The position numbers and the translations under genes were made by a program. Of a DNA stretch of 64,000 nt, positions 52,401 to 64,000 are shown one piece after another. Each line of letters opens with the position of its first letter. Positions within the stretch are counted from its first letter, which is position 1. Source of the DNA: Mauremys mutica (Eukaryota; Chordata; Testudines; Geoemydidae); contig NC_059073.1 in assembly GCF_020497125.1 (NCBI RefSeq), positions 17,195,225-17,259,224 on the forward strand. The letters run 5' to 3'. The notes under the pieces are model-generated. The model had not been told where the DNA came from. It was given only the letters and a program-made list of their open reading frames with translations, and searched no databases.

Positions 52401-52587
52401 GCTGTGTTTGATTGTTTAAAGAAACAATAAAAAAATTCTGCTTAAAAAGAAATCCAAAACTTTTGAACCACCTCAGCTTCTGACCAAACGCCTGAGCCCA
52501 TCCAGGCAGAGATTTTTCCAGGTTTCTGATACTCTGCTGGCTTCCTTGACTCATATCTGTCTCCATAACTTTGGGTTCATTTAGGTT

Positions 52588-52830
52588 AGAACATAAGAAC
52601 AGCTATACTGGGTCAAACCAAAGGCCATCCAGCCCAGTATCCTGTCTATCGACAATGGCCAATGCCAAGTGCCCCAGAGGGAGTGAACCTATCAGGTAAT
52701 GATCTCTCTCCTGCCATGCATCTCCACCCTCTGACAAACAGAGGCTAGGGATACCATTCCTTACCCATCCTGGCTAATAGCCATTAATGGACTTAACCTC
52801 CATGCATTTTTATCTGTTTCCTAGAGACTG
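52588..52830 (-). mobile_element. CR1-like LINE 3' tail
   Basis: agaacataagaacagctata, gtatcctgtctatcgacaat and ggctaatagccattaatgga match 3640-3890. Non-coding tail region with the same orientation. Confidence 0.7.
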
Positions 52831-53022
52831 GCTCCATGGGGTCCCTCACAAACTGGAGACGGTTACTGTGGATTTGTCTTTAGTATAGCTTATGTACATA
52901 GTCCACAAACTGAGCATTTGAGCTTGTTCCAGAATCTGGGATGAGTCTATGTTGTAAAAACTGAAATGCTCAAAATAGCACATGCATGTGAATGGACACA
53001 GGATGCTAAAATTAAATTAACC

Positions 53023-53239
53023 CAGGGGTTCTCAAACTGGGGGTCAGAACCCCTCAGGGAGTCACAAGGTCATTACTGGGGGTCGCGAGCTGTCAGCCTC
53101 CACCTCAAACCCCGCTTTGCCTCCAGCATTTATAATAGTGTTAAATATATTAAAAAGTGTTTTTAATTTATAAGGGGAGTCGCACTCAGAGGTTTGCTAT
53201 GTGAAAGGGGTCACCAGTATAAAAGTTTGAGAACCACTG
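53023..53239. mobile_element. hAT element, TTCTCAAA ends, second copy
   Basis: 217 bp, starts CAGGGGTTCTCAAACTGG and ends AAAAGTTTGAGAACCACTG. Flanks aattaacc (53015-53022) and aattaact (53240-53247) agree at 7 of 8. It has the same length and interior as 51010-51226, so the two are sister copies. Confidence 0.93.
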
Positions 53240-53247
53240 AATTAACT

Positions 53248-53869
53248 CCTTTGAAGCCTCAGGGAACGCAGGGGAGGGGGGGGTCTCCCTTGGTAGGGTT
53301 GGAAAGGAGGTAGGTGGTGTAGGATATTGCTCTTCTCATGTGATCCCTCCCCCTGTGGCTAATTTTAAATGAAGCTACCCTCCCCTGACATGAATCTCCC
53401 TATGGCACTGAAATTAAATATAGACTATAATTTGGCATTTGAGAAGTGAAAGGGATGGTAGCCCTAATGGAAAAGCTAACAGCTTGGCTCTTCTGCAAGC
53501 CTCAAACTGCTGAAAGCTTCACTCCCTCTGTTTTGACCTTCCTATGCAGCACTGTGACACCTTGAGATAAGATACTTTGCTTTAAATAAAGGTATTTGTG
53601 AGCCCACTCTTGCACCTTGAAAAGATTATTAATTTACCATAGCAAATGACCTAATGGTTTGATATCCTCTCTGTGCAGCCTGTGTCAAGAGAAAGCAGTG
53701 TAACATAAGAGGAAATCTGTGGTCATGAAATAGAGAAGCAAGACTAGAGAAATTTATTCAGAAATATTAGTAAGCGCCTGAGATCCATGCAACAGAATTT
53801 AAATCATGCATAAAGTGTACATCAGGCCAGGCTGAGGGAATAAGGCCCAGATTTTTGAAGATATTAAGT
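53248..53869. other. No gene recognised
   Basis: No gene and no repeat that I can name. Confidence 0.45.
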
Positions 53870-54663
53870 CATCTCTCTTGGAGTTAGACATCAACAAGGA
53901 CAAGTGCAGAGTCCTGCACTTAGGACGGAAGAATCCCATGCACTGTTACAGACTAGGGACCGAATGGCTGGGCAGCAGTTCTGCAGAAAAGGACCTAGGG
54001 GTTACGGTGGACGAAAAGCTGAATATGAGTCAACAGTGTGCCCTTGTTGCCAAGAAGGCTAACGGCATTTTGGGTTGTATAAGTAGGGGCATTTCCAGCA
54101 GATCAAGGGATGTGATCATTCCCCTCTACTCAGCACTGGTGAGGCCTCATTTGGAGTACTGTGTCCAGTTTTGGGCCCCACACTACAAGAAGGATGTGGA
54201 TAAATTGGAGAGAGTCTAGCGGAGGGCAACAAAAATGATTAGGGGGCTGGAGCACATGACTTATGAGGAGAGGCGGAGGGAACTGGGATTGTTTAGTCTG
54301 CAGAAGAGAAGAATGAGGGGGGATTTGATAGCTGCTTTCAACTACCTGAAAGGGGGTTCCAAAGAGGATGGATCTAGACTGTTCTCAGTGGTAGAAGATG
54401 ACAGAACAAGGAGTAATGGTCTCAAGTTGCAGAGGGGGAGGTTTAGGTTGGACATTAGGAAAAACTTTTTCACTAGTAGGGTGGTGAAGAACTGGAATGG
54501 GTTATCTAGGGAGGTGGTGGAATCTCCTTCTTTAGAGGTTTTTAAGGTCAGGCTTGACAAAGCCCTGGCTGGGATGATTTAGTTGGGTTTGGTCCTGCTT
54601 TGAGCAGGGGGTAGATGACCTCCTGAGGTCCCTTCCAACCCTGAGATTCTATGATTCTATGAT
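53870..54663 (+). mobile_element. CR1 LINE 3' end with intact tail
   Basis: Two frames, 53878-54219 and 54235-54582, carry [59 protein letters not shown] and [17 protein letters not shown], the CR1 RT C-terminus. They lie in the same reading direction and are split by a TAG at 54217-54219. The 3' UTR ends with gattctatgattctatgatc, the CR1 tail. It closely matches 58590-59705 (inverted), so this is one young subfamily. 5' truncated. Confidence 0.95.
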
Positions 54664-56115
54664 CGAAATACCTTTAAAAATCTGGGTCTAAGTACATAGC
54701 TGGACCAAATCCCAGACATGCTCTTGGTGGGAATGTTCTCTTATTAGGGATTGTTTGAAGGGTTATGCAGTGATTTATCAATTCAAAATATGGACCTGGC
54801 ATGTCACTTCTTATTAGGAGATCTGGGGTACCTGATTTAGCACAAAGTTGTCGGATTGAGCTTATTGGCTGCTTACAGGTGTATTCTTCTTTTGTCAGGG
54901 TGACAATCGTCCTGTCTCATTTTTTCTGTGGTGATTCAAAAGACTGGCATTTCTGCTGGGGGGAGAGATAGGGGGGAAATATCTGCCAGAGTAAAGAATC
55001 CAGTGTTAAATTTTGATCTATCTAGGCATTTATATTGGGCAATTTATTCAGCTTGGTATCTGGGTCCTTATGGAGACCCTTTCCAAAATGTTTCCATACA
55101 GGGCAGCTCGCAAAAAGGAAACAGATGTGTCCGAAATTGTTTGGGAACTTTATATCCTCCTCTTTGATACTGAACTCAATCTATAGTGGAGGCAGAAAGG
55201 GCAAGAGGCCCATACGTTTTGGTTACCTAAGGGAGCCAAGGCGGTGCAGTGAGAATGGATCGGTTATAAACCTGTTAGCACTGAATGACAATGTCTGTTG
55301 TACAGATTTCATTTTTACCCATTAATATTAATGGATCTTCGTGTAATATTTTGGGTATATATTGGGATCTAGTTGTTTTGAAATATAATGACATTTTAAA
55401 AAGAAATGTATGACCATAATATTAATAGACATCCGCTGTTGATGTTAGAGTTAGCATATCTTTGGCAAGACTATTTATTTAGAAGTATAGGAATACTAAA
55501 GGGGCTGCTTATCCTTATACTCTAGGTGCCCGTGTACATAAGTAAGTGCAGCAGTACAATTTAAGATAACCCAGTAAATAACTTAAAATCTCAAATCTTT
55601 CTCCCACTCACAGAATTCCCCACTCTTTCCATTACAATTCCTGCCCCACCATTTTCAAATGCCTGGGGGGAAAATAAGCTTTTCATATACCCTAAAGAAT
55701 CATGTATTTGCCTATCGGTGCTCTGGCTGCTAAACATGGGTTACATTCCTTACTTCTGTGGAGTAGTACTTTACAGCTCAAGGGCTCACGCTGATTTCAG
55801 TGGTGACAGAATATGGCTTATTGTCACTGGAAATTTGTCACTAATTATGGTGCTTCCGCCCCCTCCCCCCAAAATACCTAGCATTGATGTTCATGTCACT
55901 GTCAGCTCTTCAAAGAACAGCCTCCAGTTGAAAAGAAGGGAGATGTTACTAGCCAATATTGCACACAAGGGTTAAAAGTAATGTATTCTGCCTTCCTCCC
56001 CGTGGAGGATACATTATACTTCAGCAGCCTCATCAAGAAGGTATTTGGGGTGTTTTCATAAATGCAGAGCAGTCAACTGGCTTATTCAGCTGAGCTCTAA
56101 GAAATCACCAGTATT

Positions 56116-56147
<32 letters not shown>

Positions 56148-58149
56148 ACACATTGGGTATTTTTTCTTCCATTTGACAAAATAAAGCAATAATGATGTTC
56201 TGTTTACTGGCTTGAGAATATCCAGCGGTGACACAGAGGACTTTTTTATAATGAAAAAATACTAAGAGGCACAGCCAGTTTTGGCTGGGGTAAATTATGA
56301 AAGCAATTCTCCCAAACAAAATTCATAAGTTGCAAACATGCTGCCACTGCAAAAAAGAAAAAAAGCCGAGATTTGTAATGGGCACTTTGGTAAAGATTTG
56401 GGGGCTCATGTGGTTGTTGCTGGCAGATATTGGCACTTGGTGACTTTACTGCTTCTTTGCCACTTTTGACTGAAAGATCACAAGCAACTTGTTAATTGAT
56501 GTTGCCTCCCTGCGATGCTCCGGAAGTGGGGCAGTGAGAACGTTGTCAGCTTTCTCTGGATGCAAATAATTTTGGGGGTGGGGGGGCGGAAGGGGTATAA
56601 CCAGGAGAAATAATATTCTGAAATCAAAGTAACCACCAACATTAATGGTCTAGGGCTTACAAGAAGTTACAAAGATACAAGAGGTACAAAGACAAACAAG
56701 GCAGACTGCTTGCATGTTCTTCAGTCAGTCTGGGTGAAATTTGCCCAAGTGCAAAGGGCCCATAGAAAGCCCTATTTAAGCTACAAAGCCCTATAAAGGG
56801 CCCACATAAAGCCCTATTTAAACTCTTAACTTGGAACTAAGGTGGTTTGGAGGCTCTTGTGCAATCTCCCTTCACTGGGGTGAATTTTACCTTTTGTTTG
56901 TAAAACACCCATTGACATCAGTGGACATCCTTCATAGTACAAAAGACCAATCAGTGATTGAGGTTCAGAGATCTGCAGTGAAGATCAGAAAAGGGAGTTG
57001 TGTCTATTGTGTATAACCACCTCTTTAACATACCACAATGCCTTTTCCTTTCACTCTTTATGTGTGTGTTACAGATTATTTTTCTTAGTTTCTCCATTTA
57101 TAAAAAGCATCACTGGTCCCATCAAGAAGAGAATGCACACATCTGACTATATAATGTAACAGGAGTTCCTTTTTGTATGTGCTCAGAGAAACTATGAAAC
57201 TATGTTCTGTTTGACCATATGCACAGTTTACAATGGTTTCTTATACTGCGCAAACCAGAAAGGAACCACAAATCAAGACATACTGCAACGTGAGGTTCAG
57301 AAGAAGAGCAGGAAACTCAACACAAAGCAAATGTATCATTAATAGTGGATCCCAAATCAAACAGCAGCCATGCCCTACAGGAATCCACATCCACAAGTGA
57401 ATAGCTTACAACCTACTTTAGTACAAAATGAGATTAGAGTTATTGGAACACATGGCTACATGCACTCTGTACACAGTTTAGCTGATTTCAAGTCATTCAA
57501 AGGGTTGGTTTGTTTTTGGTAGGGATACAGACTAGATGACCCAAACGGTCTCCTCAGTCACTGATTTCTATGGACCTCAACGGGGAGGCTTTTGCTTACA
57601 TCCCTGAGTCCTGCAGCCTGGTTTGGTGGTTGTCTGCTGACATCCTGGGGCGGGCTATGTGCTAAGTCAGGAGAGAAGCCTGATGTGATCAGCACATGCT
57701 GCCTTCAGTGCTCTAGAGCATCAGGCAAACAATGCAAACTGTTCACCTAGGCACAAACCCTTTACCCAGTTCTGTGAGTGTGGAGAACTCCTGCCGTGGT
57801 TCTGCTGCACACAGATGGGTGATGCTGGAAGCCCGTGCTGATTTATGCTGAGGATCTTGTCCACTAAATCTCTTGCTCTGGCATCCACATTCCCACACTT
57901 TATTTGATAGGATGAATAAACAGTGTTAGCATTTGATAAAACAGTTGTTCAGAAATTCAGCTATTATCAGCAGGCAGCTGTACTCAAGGACAAAAACCTT
58001 CCCGTCCTTTGTATGAGGGAAAACATTACTTAAAGTCAGTATAAATTGGCTGCTTACAAAAACTAGGAATGATAGGCCTAATGAAACAAAAAATAGCCTT
58101 CATAGAGTATTGCTGCTCCCAAAACAACACCGTGGAAATGCATCAACTT
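54664..58149. other. No gene; (TTA)n microsatellite
   Basis: No gene is supported. A (TTA)n run lies at 56117-56147. 54700-55470 is complex, but I could not assign it to any repeat. Homopurine and homopyrimidine spots at 55856-55872 and 56574-56587 are low complexity. Confidence 0.4.
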
Positions 58150-58589
58150 CTGGGGTTGAAGGGGACAACTAGAGCTGCTAAAAAAAAAATCAGCATTTCC
58201 ATCCCATGGGAAATTGTGATACCTTCCACCGAAACAAATTCTTTTGTGACTCAGCTGAAATGAAACGTTTCCATTCAGGAAAAGTTCAACATTAAACTCC
58301 TCTCACCAGAGCTGATGTGATGCCTCATGCCCCCATTCTCCCCTTAAGCTGGTCTCCATCGATGGACTACATCTCCCAGGATGCACCATGGCATTTCAGG
58401 TCACGTGGCAAATTAATGGCCACCTGACCTGAAATGAAATAATTACATTTGGATTTTCCCCTGATGAAATACTGAAAACATTTTGGCAAAAAATCAACAT
58501 CGTCCTCTGGAAAATCTTGATTTTGTGGAAAACACAATTTTCTGCTGAAAAAACATTTTGACACAAAATTCCAGAAGTTCTTGGGACCA
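58150..58589. repeat. AT-rich repeat with ACTACA-CTCCCA motif
   Basis: It starts agagctgctaaaaaaaaaat. AT-rich arms (tttccattcaggaaaagttc; ttttggcaaaaaatcaacat) enclose ACTACATCTCCCAGGATGCA at 58366-58385. It ends at the CR1 insertion. Same family as 32955 and 61815. Confidence 0.6.
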
Positions 58590-59705
58590 AATCATAGAAT
58601 CATAGAATCATAGAATCTCAGGGTTGGAAGGGACCTCAGGAGGTCATCTAGTCCAACCCCCTGCTCAAAGCAGGACCAAACCCAACTAAATCATCCCAGC
58701 CAGGGCTTTGTCAAGCCTGACCTTAAAAACCTCTAAGGAAGGAGATTCCACTACCTCCCTAAGTAACCTATTCCAGTGCTTCACCACCCTACTAGTGAAA
58801 AAGTTTTTCCTAATGTCCAACCTAAACCTCCCCCTCTGCAACTTGAGACCATTACTCCTTGTTCTGCCATCTTCTACCACTGAGAACAGTCTAGATCCAT
58901 CCTCTTTGGAACCCCCTTTCAGGTAGTTGAAAGCAGCTATCAAATCCCCCCTCATTCTTCTCTTCTGCAGAGTAAACAATCTCAGTTCCCTCAGCCTCTC
59001 CTCGTAAGTCATGTGCTCCAGCTCCCTAATCATTTTTGTTGCCCTCCGCTGGACTCTCTCCAATTTATCCACATCCTTCTTGTAGTGTGGGGCCCAAAAC
59101 TGGACACAGTACTCCAAATGAGGCCTCACCAGTGCTGAATAGAGGGGAATGATCACATCCCTCGATCTGCTGGAAATGCCCCTACTTATACAACCCAAAA
59201 TGCCATTAGCCTTCTTGGCAACAAGGGCACACTGTTGACTCATATTCAGCTTTTCGTCCACTGTAACCCCTAGGTCCCTTTCTGCAGAACTGCTGCCCAG
59301 CCATTCAGTCCCTAGTCTATAGCAGTGCATGGGATTCTTCCGTCCTAAATGCAGGACTCTGCACTTGTCCTTGTTGAACCTCATCATATTTCTTTTGGCC
59401 CAATCCTCTAATTTGTCTAGGTCCCTCTGTATCCTATCCCTACCCTCCAGCGTATCAACCACTCCTCCCAGTTTAGTGTCATCTGCAAACTTGCTAAGGG
59501 TGCAGTCCACACCATCCTCCAGATCGTTAATGAAGATATTGAACAAAACCGGCCCCAGCACCGACCCTTGGGGCACTCCACTTGATACCGGCTGCCAACT
59601 AGACATGGAACTATTGATCACTACCCGTTGAGCCCGACCATCTAGCCAGTTTTCTATCCACCTTACTGTCCATTCATCCAGCCCAGACTTCTTTAACTTG
59701 CTGGC
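58590..59705 (-). mobile_element. Well-preserved CR1 LINE 3' end
   Basis: The tail is at the left: repeated atcatagaatcatag (58590-58618). On the minus strand a long open frame (58686-59849) holds CR1 RT from about residue 48 on: [68 protein letters not shown]. The first about 48 codons are flanking host DNA read in frame, so the M at 59849 is not a real start. The RT is the C-terminal part only, lacking endonuclease and early RT motifs, so it is inactive, but no stop interrupts it. This is the least decayed CR1 here. Confidence 0.95.
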
Positions 59706-61814
59706 ACATACCAGGGTGGAGTTCAGAAATGTATGTCCAATGACACCAGGACAGCCCCTTTTAGGGAAAGCCATATGGATACCTGGCACAGGAACCATGA
59801 CTATATGGGTGCAGGGACCATGTCTTTCCCTGGCACTTGTGGACAACATGCAAGGGAGGAAAGCTTTCTACCTCACTGCATCGCCCCTGCATCTGATGTA
59901 AGGACCAGGGGTAATGTGGCCCTTCAGACTCGGATTTTCAATACAGTACAAGAGAGTTTGGCACCTAAATCCCACTAAAATACAATGGGGATTGGGCTCT
60001 TAACACCCATAGGTTCCTTCCACCCTAAATGCTAATTTCCCATCATTCATTGGAAGTTTGTTTTCTTTCAGTGCTTTGCTCAGAATGGACAACAAAACTG
60101 GATTATCCATCCATTTTGCTTTTGTCAGTATTCAGCTGTACTCTCCTCTTTCCTAGAACCAAGCTGCAACATCTGAAATTGCAAACCCTGCCAGAGAACA
60201 TCTAAATCTACATGTAAAAAATGAGTTGATTTCATGAGCACATTTCTGTTGCTATTAGGTCTGGCAAAGATTTTTTTCCCCCAAAGCAGAAACATTGGGT
60301 TTAATCTACCTTGTTAAATATTTTTATTTTATATGTTGTGCCAAAATTGTGCTAGGAGCATTCCAGACAGTTACAAAGACAAGATTCCTGCCCCAAAGAG
60401 CTTAGTCCAAAAATATCAGTGTCCCTTTAATAATAACATAAAATTCAGCAAAAAGTCAATTACTTTTCTTTTTGAGCTATTAGCAGATGTCATGAGTAGA
60501 AGTTATATAACAGGGAATAGAAAAGACTCACACATGGTTTTAATTGTTTTAATCCAGATGTTGATAGTGCCTGGTTCAGCACAATTTTGCTTTATTATCT
60601 GCGTAGCCTGTGGACTAGCATGTTACATAGCTCAGGATTTGTCTAGTGCAGGGGACTAAGGCTACATTTATATCTCTTCCAATTATAAGGAAGTTCTAAA
60701 TTCAAATAATATAATAAATAAATTTAAGCAGAATTCTGGGGAAATCATAATTAGATGCAAAGACACTACATGGGGTTAATGACCAGGAGTTAATTTTAGT
60801 TTGTAGGATGATAAATTGACCATCCTTATCTGATCATTTTTTTAATTAATTGAAAATTTACTTCCCTACCAATTAAGGTGGAGAGTCTTCTCAATCCCAA
60901 GATGTTTGTGAGCTATGTACTAATGATCTCTACCTCTCTTTCAAAAGTCTGTCACACTGATTTCCACGATGCATTTTTCATACCAAGATAATGCCCATAC
61001 TGCTTTTATATAAATAAGACAGGCTTTTCCTCTCCTGTGATACTCCATGGGAAATGAAGTTGTTTGGGGCTTAGCTAACACAGCGGTAAGCACTATATAT
61101 ATGCTGATAGATTAGCTAGATAAGGGCTCCCACAGAAAAACAACCAGGATGAGCAAAATCCAAGAGCAAGCTCTGCTCTGACTGTGACACTAAAAATGGC
61201 ATTGTGGGGTTCCTTGTCATTGACTCCAGTTCATATGTGCTCAGTTTAAAGTAAATGTTTTTCTAGTTGCCTTGCCTGTACACTCAGCCTAGGTTCCTTC
61301 CATTTCATGTACCATACATGAAGGAATGATTCTTTATTCATAATTATCTTCTCCGCATCACATGTGTAATCTATTAGCGTCACTGGATTTGCACAGGTGT
61401 GAGTGTTTGGAACTTAGGAAACAATTCTGTTGATAATACACAAGAAGGAGTAGAATCCACCTACCTCTCTTTCAGTGTAGGACTAACAGGAGTGAAAACA
61501 AGGGAAAATGTCTTTTTATTATTATTATTATTATTTATTTTTATTACAGCAGCGCCTGGGAATCCCCACAAAGCTATAGGGCCCCATTGTGCTAGGCAGT
61601 ATACAGACATGTAACAAAGAAGACTGTCCCTGTAAAAGAAGGCTCACAGTCTTCAGGAACACTTCTGCTTTGTAGGGCTTGTCAGCCCCTGGAATTATGT
61701 TCTGTGGGAAATTCTGAATTTAAAAAGAAATGGTTAAAAAGAAATTTACCACAGAGTAAGTGTAAGACACAGTGGACTAATTCACATCATAATTGACACC
61801 TTGGCTGGCAATCT
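59706..61814. other. No gene; old repeat pieces
   Basis: No gene is supported. Pieces of old repeats appear at 59930-60020 (gattttcaatacag, cctaaatccc), 60350-60420 (ttcctgccccaaagagctta) and 61550-61650 (gggccccattgtgctagg), with a TTA-rich run at 61511-61550. 60690-60900 is AT-rich with homeodomain-type words. Confidence 0.4.
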
Positions 61815-62412
61815 GAGCTAAGGCTGATTAAAAAAAAATCTGTTTAATCTGTTTTTCGAAGGAAAATTGTATTTTCACTTAAATGACATTTTTCACAAGT
61901 GTCTGCTTTCTCTGGAATTTTTTTTTACTTTGAATTAAGAAAAAGAAACAACCAAAAATTGTGTATTTTGGGTTTCAGCTGAATCCTCCCCTCCTCCCCC
62001 GCCCCTCCAATATTCTGTTGAGAAATGACATTGTACTGCTTCATCAGTATTGTAGTTTGGATACTTCATGTTTCCATTCTTTTCTTAGGGTTGGCTTCCC
62101 ATCTGGACTACATCTCCCATAGTGCACTGTGGCTGCTTAGCAAGAAGGGAGACCATGGAGTTTAATGAGATATGGAGACCAGTCAGGTAACCCAGCCCAT
62201 AGAGAAGAATGGGGGCATGAAACTCTCAAACTACAACTCCCATGAGCCACCACTACAGCATAGCCAAATCAAAAGTTCTTGGCCAAAAATTTTTGGTTTA
62301 CAATTTTTTGCAAAAAATCAAATATTCTGTGGTAAATTTTGAGAAGATTTTTGTCCCCATTTTAACTGAATTTTTCCGCAGGGGGAAAAACCTGCTTTCC
62401 AGCCAGCTCTAG
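61815..62412. repeat. AT-rich repeat with two ACTACA-CTCCCA motifs
   Basis: AT-rich arms (gaaggaaaattgtattttca; ttggccaaaaatttttggtt) enclose ACTACATCTCCCATAGTGCA at 62107-62126 and ACTACAACTCCCATGAGCCA at 62230-62249, 123 bases apart. It ends near ccagccagctctag. Copies with one motif are at 32955 and 58150. Confidence 0.6.
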
Positions 62413-62420
62413 TCTCAGCT

Positions 62421-62648
62421 GAGAGGTCAAGTAGTGAATGAATGATGGAGATTGCATTCTTCTTTCCCCACTAGGGATGATCCGTTCAGCTCATTGTTAA
62501 TATATTAGCAGGGTGATGAGGAGAAAATTGCACCAATGCTGTTTGCGTAATACTTAGTTTGTGGCTAAATAGAGGAATTTCCAGCTCTAGCCTGTTGTTC
62601 TACCATTCTTTATAAGTATTTTTAAAAAGATAACTTACAAATATAAGG
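62421..62648. other. No gene recognised
   Basis: Short spacer; nothing recognised. Confidence 0.4.
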
Positions 62649-62810
62649 AACAGGAGTAACTGTGGCACCTTAGAGACTAACAAATTTATTTGAGCATAAG
62701 CTTTCGTGGGCTACAGCCCACTTCATCAGATGCACAGAACTGAACATATAGTAAGAAGATATATATACATACAGAGAATATAAAGAACTTGACAGAACCA
62801 TGGTAATGAT
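62649..62810 (+). repeat. Interspersed repeat, TAGACTAACA family
   Basis: aggaacaggagtaactgtgg, caccttagagactaacaaat and gagcataagctttcgtgggc are shared, with variation, with 1474 and 19069. The tail (acagagaatataaagaac) differs from the tail of the copy at 1474. It lacks the TAGTATCAGAGG 5' part. Confidence 0.7.
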
Positions 62811-64000
62811 TTAAGCTTTCCAGTTGGGGAACAAAGATCTAAAATTCAGATTTTTTCTGATGCTATTTTATCATGCAGCACAGCATCAAAAATTGGGTTT
62901 TGTACATCAGGTCTTTCTTTCTCTCAATTCCCAAGGTTAAGAGAGCAAGTTATAAAAGAAGCCAATTGCCATGTGTGTTATCAAACTCCATTGCAATACG
63001 CTCCCGTGCAGACATCTTGCTCCCGGTGCTTTATTCCCGTTTTCACCTTAGTTAGATGCATCTTTGCAAAGACCATCTTCCTGAATTAATCTTTTATGCA
63101 AACAAGCATTCTTCCCATAATTGCCTTTGAGACAGGTAGCTGGGTCATTATTTCCTTAAGAGTCAGCATTTTGAGAATCTACAGTATATTGATACCAACA
63201 CTTAAGTTTCTGTCAGATTTTTCCTTATAAAGCCAGATTTTAGGAGTTTATTATCACAGCCATTTCAAAAGCACCTTGGACTGAGACTTGGCATCCAATT
63301 TGTTCTGTTCTTTTCTCTTGTCTTTGAACTGCAGCAACACAAACAGATTCTGAATGTGAGCAGAGTTTCTGTTTCCTGCCCCTTCCCCACCCCCGCTTTT
63401 TTTATATTGCTTCTTTATCTGGATGATCGATTAATTTTCTGACTTAAATGACATCTATTAGAATTAGTCTTGTGGTAACACCTAAGAGCCCAAATCATGG
63501 ACCAGGACCCTATTGTGCCAGATGCTGTACAAATGCAGAACAAAAAATATGGTATGTTTTTAATCTTAAGTATAAGACAAGAGGTAATGGGGACTAGATC
63601 TAAGTAGACTTAGATGCATCCTTGCAACACCTAACTTTTAGGCAGCCTGTCAGCCACTGGAATCCACAGCCCTGAGTTAGGTGTCCAGGATCCATATATA
63701 ATGCATGGGGAGAGTTAGGTGCCTAAGAATGAGGCTCACAAAAGCTAGCACCGTGGATGGGGATCTCCCTAAGCTAGTCAATAGGAAATTGACACCCCTC
63801 AAAGGGAGTTGACCACCTGACAGGAAGTGCCTCTCCTGCTTGAGATTCATAGCTGTGAACCCTCTCGTGGGCCCAGTGATTAGAGCACTCATCCAGGATG
63901 TGGGAGAGACAGGTTAAAATCCCTCCACTGCCTGTTGTGGAACAGGGACTTGAGGCCATGTCTCCCACCTCCCCAGGGGAGTGCCCTAACCACGGGATTA
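62811..64000. other. No gene; SINE-like edge
   Basis: No gene. The right edge (63860-63996: gcccagtgattagagcactc, ggttaaaatccctccactgc) resembles a tRNA-derived MIR-type SINE with A- and B-box-like words. It may continue beyond the window. Near 63500 lies an old repeat piece (ggaccctattgtgccagatg). Confidence 0.45.

Noticed and set aside
54700..55470. LINE C-terminal coding remnant (frame 54928-55167 with HLYWAIYSAWYLG)
   Set aside because: I could not match the words to any LINE or gene family with confidence, and the open frame is short.
56117..56147. CRISPR-like or structured array
   Set aside because: It is a plain (TTA)n microsatellite. No spaced direct repeats of CRISPR form were seen anywhere in the window.
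58686..59849. 387-codon open frame as a host gene
   Set aside because: From about codon 48 it is CR1 reverse transcriptase with a CR1 3' tail; the amino end is flanking DNA read in frame.

Overview
The window looks like intergenic or intronic chromosomal DNA from a reptile, most likely a cryptodire turtle. The evidence is its repeats: many CR1-type LINE copies with the (ATTCTATG)n 3' end, a tRNA-derived SINE whose tail matches the CR1 3' end (28059-28241), CAG...CTG-ended hAT elements with 8-bp target duplications, and repeat families that I associate from memory with turtle genomes. The species cannot be named from the sequence alone. I found no convincing exon of a host protein gene, no tRNA or rRNA gene, no CRISPR array and no prokaryotic operon.

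The only long coding region is a nearly complete Gypsy/Ty3-type LTR retrotransposon at 9168-13637 on the + strand. It has two 191-bp LTRs that differ at 3 sites, a 5-bp target duplication (ACAGC), a primer-binding site matching the tRNA-Ser 3' end, gag-protease, reverse transcriptase, RNase H, integrase and a polypurine tract. It has no env. Its pol is broken by one in-frame stop and one frameshift.

The rest is a layered repeat landscape. Positions 1-9100 hold repeat fragments. A pogo/Tigger-like element flanked by TA lies at 14003-14941. hAT-type non-autonomous elements lie at 16972, 23179, 30968, 34683, 45617, 47716, 51010 and 53023. CR1 LINEs lie at 18460-21130(-), 25212-26530(-), 28380-29052(+), 30927-31815(-), 44512-45085(+), 53870-54663(+) and 58590-59705(-). 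A decayed second Gypsy pol lies at 23503-24722(-), an RTE-like LINE remnant at 47150-48235(-), and two retroviral-type solo LTRs at 45373-46778 and 50433-51311. Several insertions are nested, so their relative ages can be read directly.

Part 2 puts most weight on five observations: (1) hAT element ends and cores combine in a modular way, with the same palindromic core carried by two different sets of ends and one set of ends on two different cores; (2) an AT-rich repeat family carries ZNF143/THAP11-like ACTACA-CTCCCA motifs in three copies; (3) a perfect hairpin and an A-box-like motif lie inside the Gypsy LTR; (4) one repeat shows a fold-back rearrangement at 32729-32828; (5) some non-repeat blocks, especially about 42790-43690, look like possible conserved non-coding elements. 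I see no evidence for a wholly new biological system.
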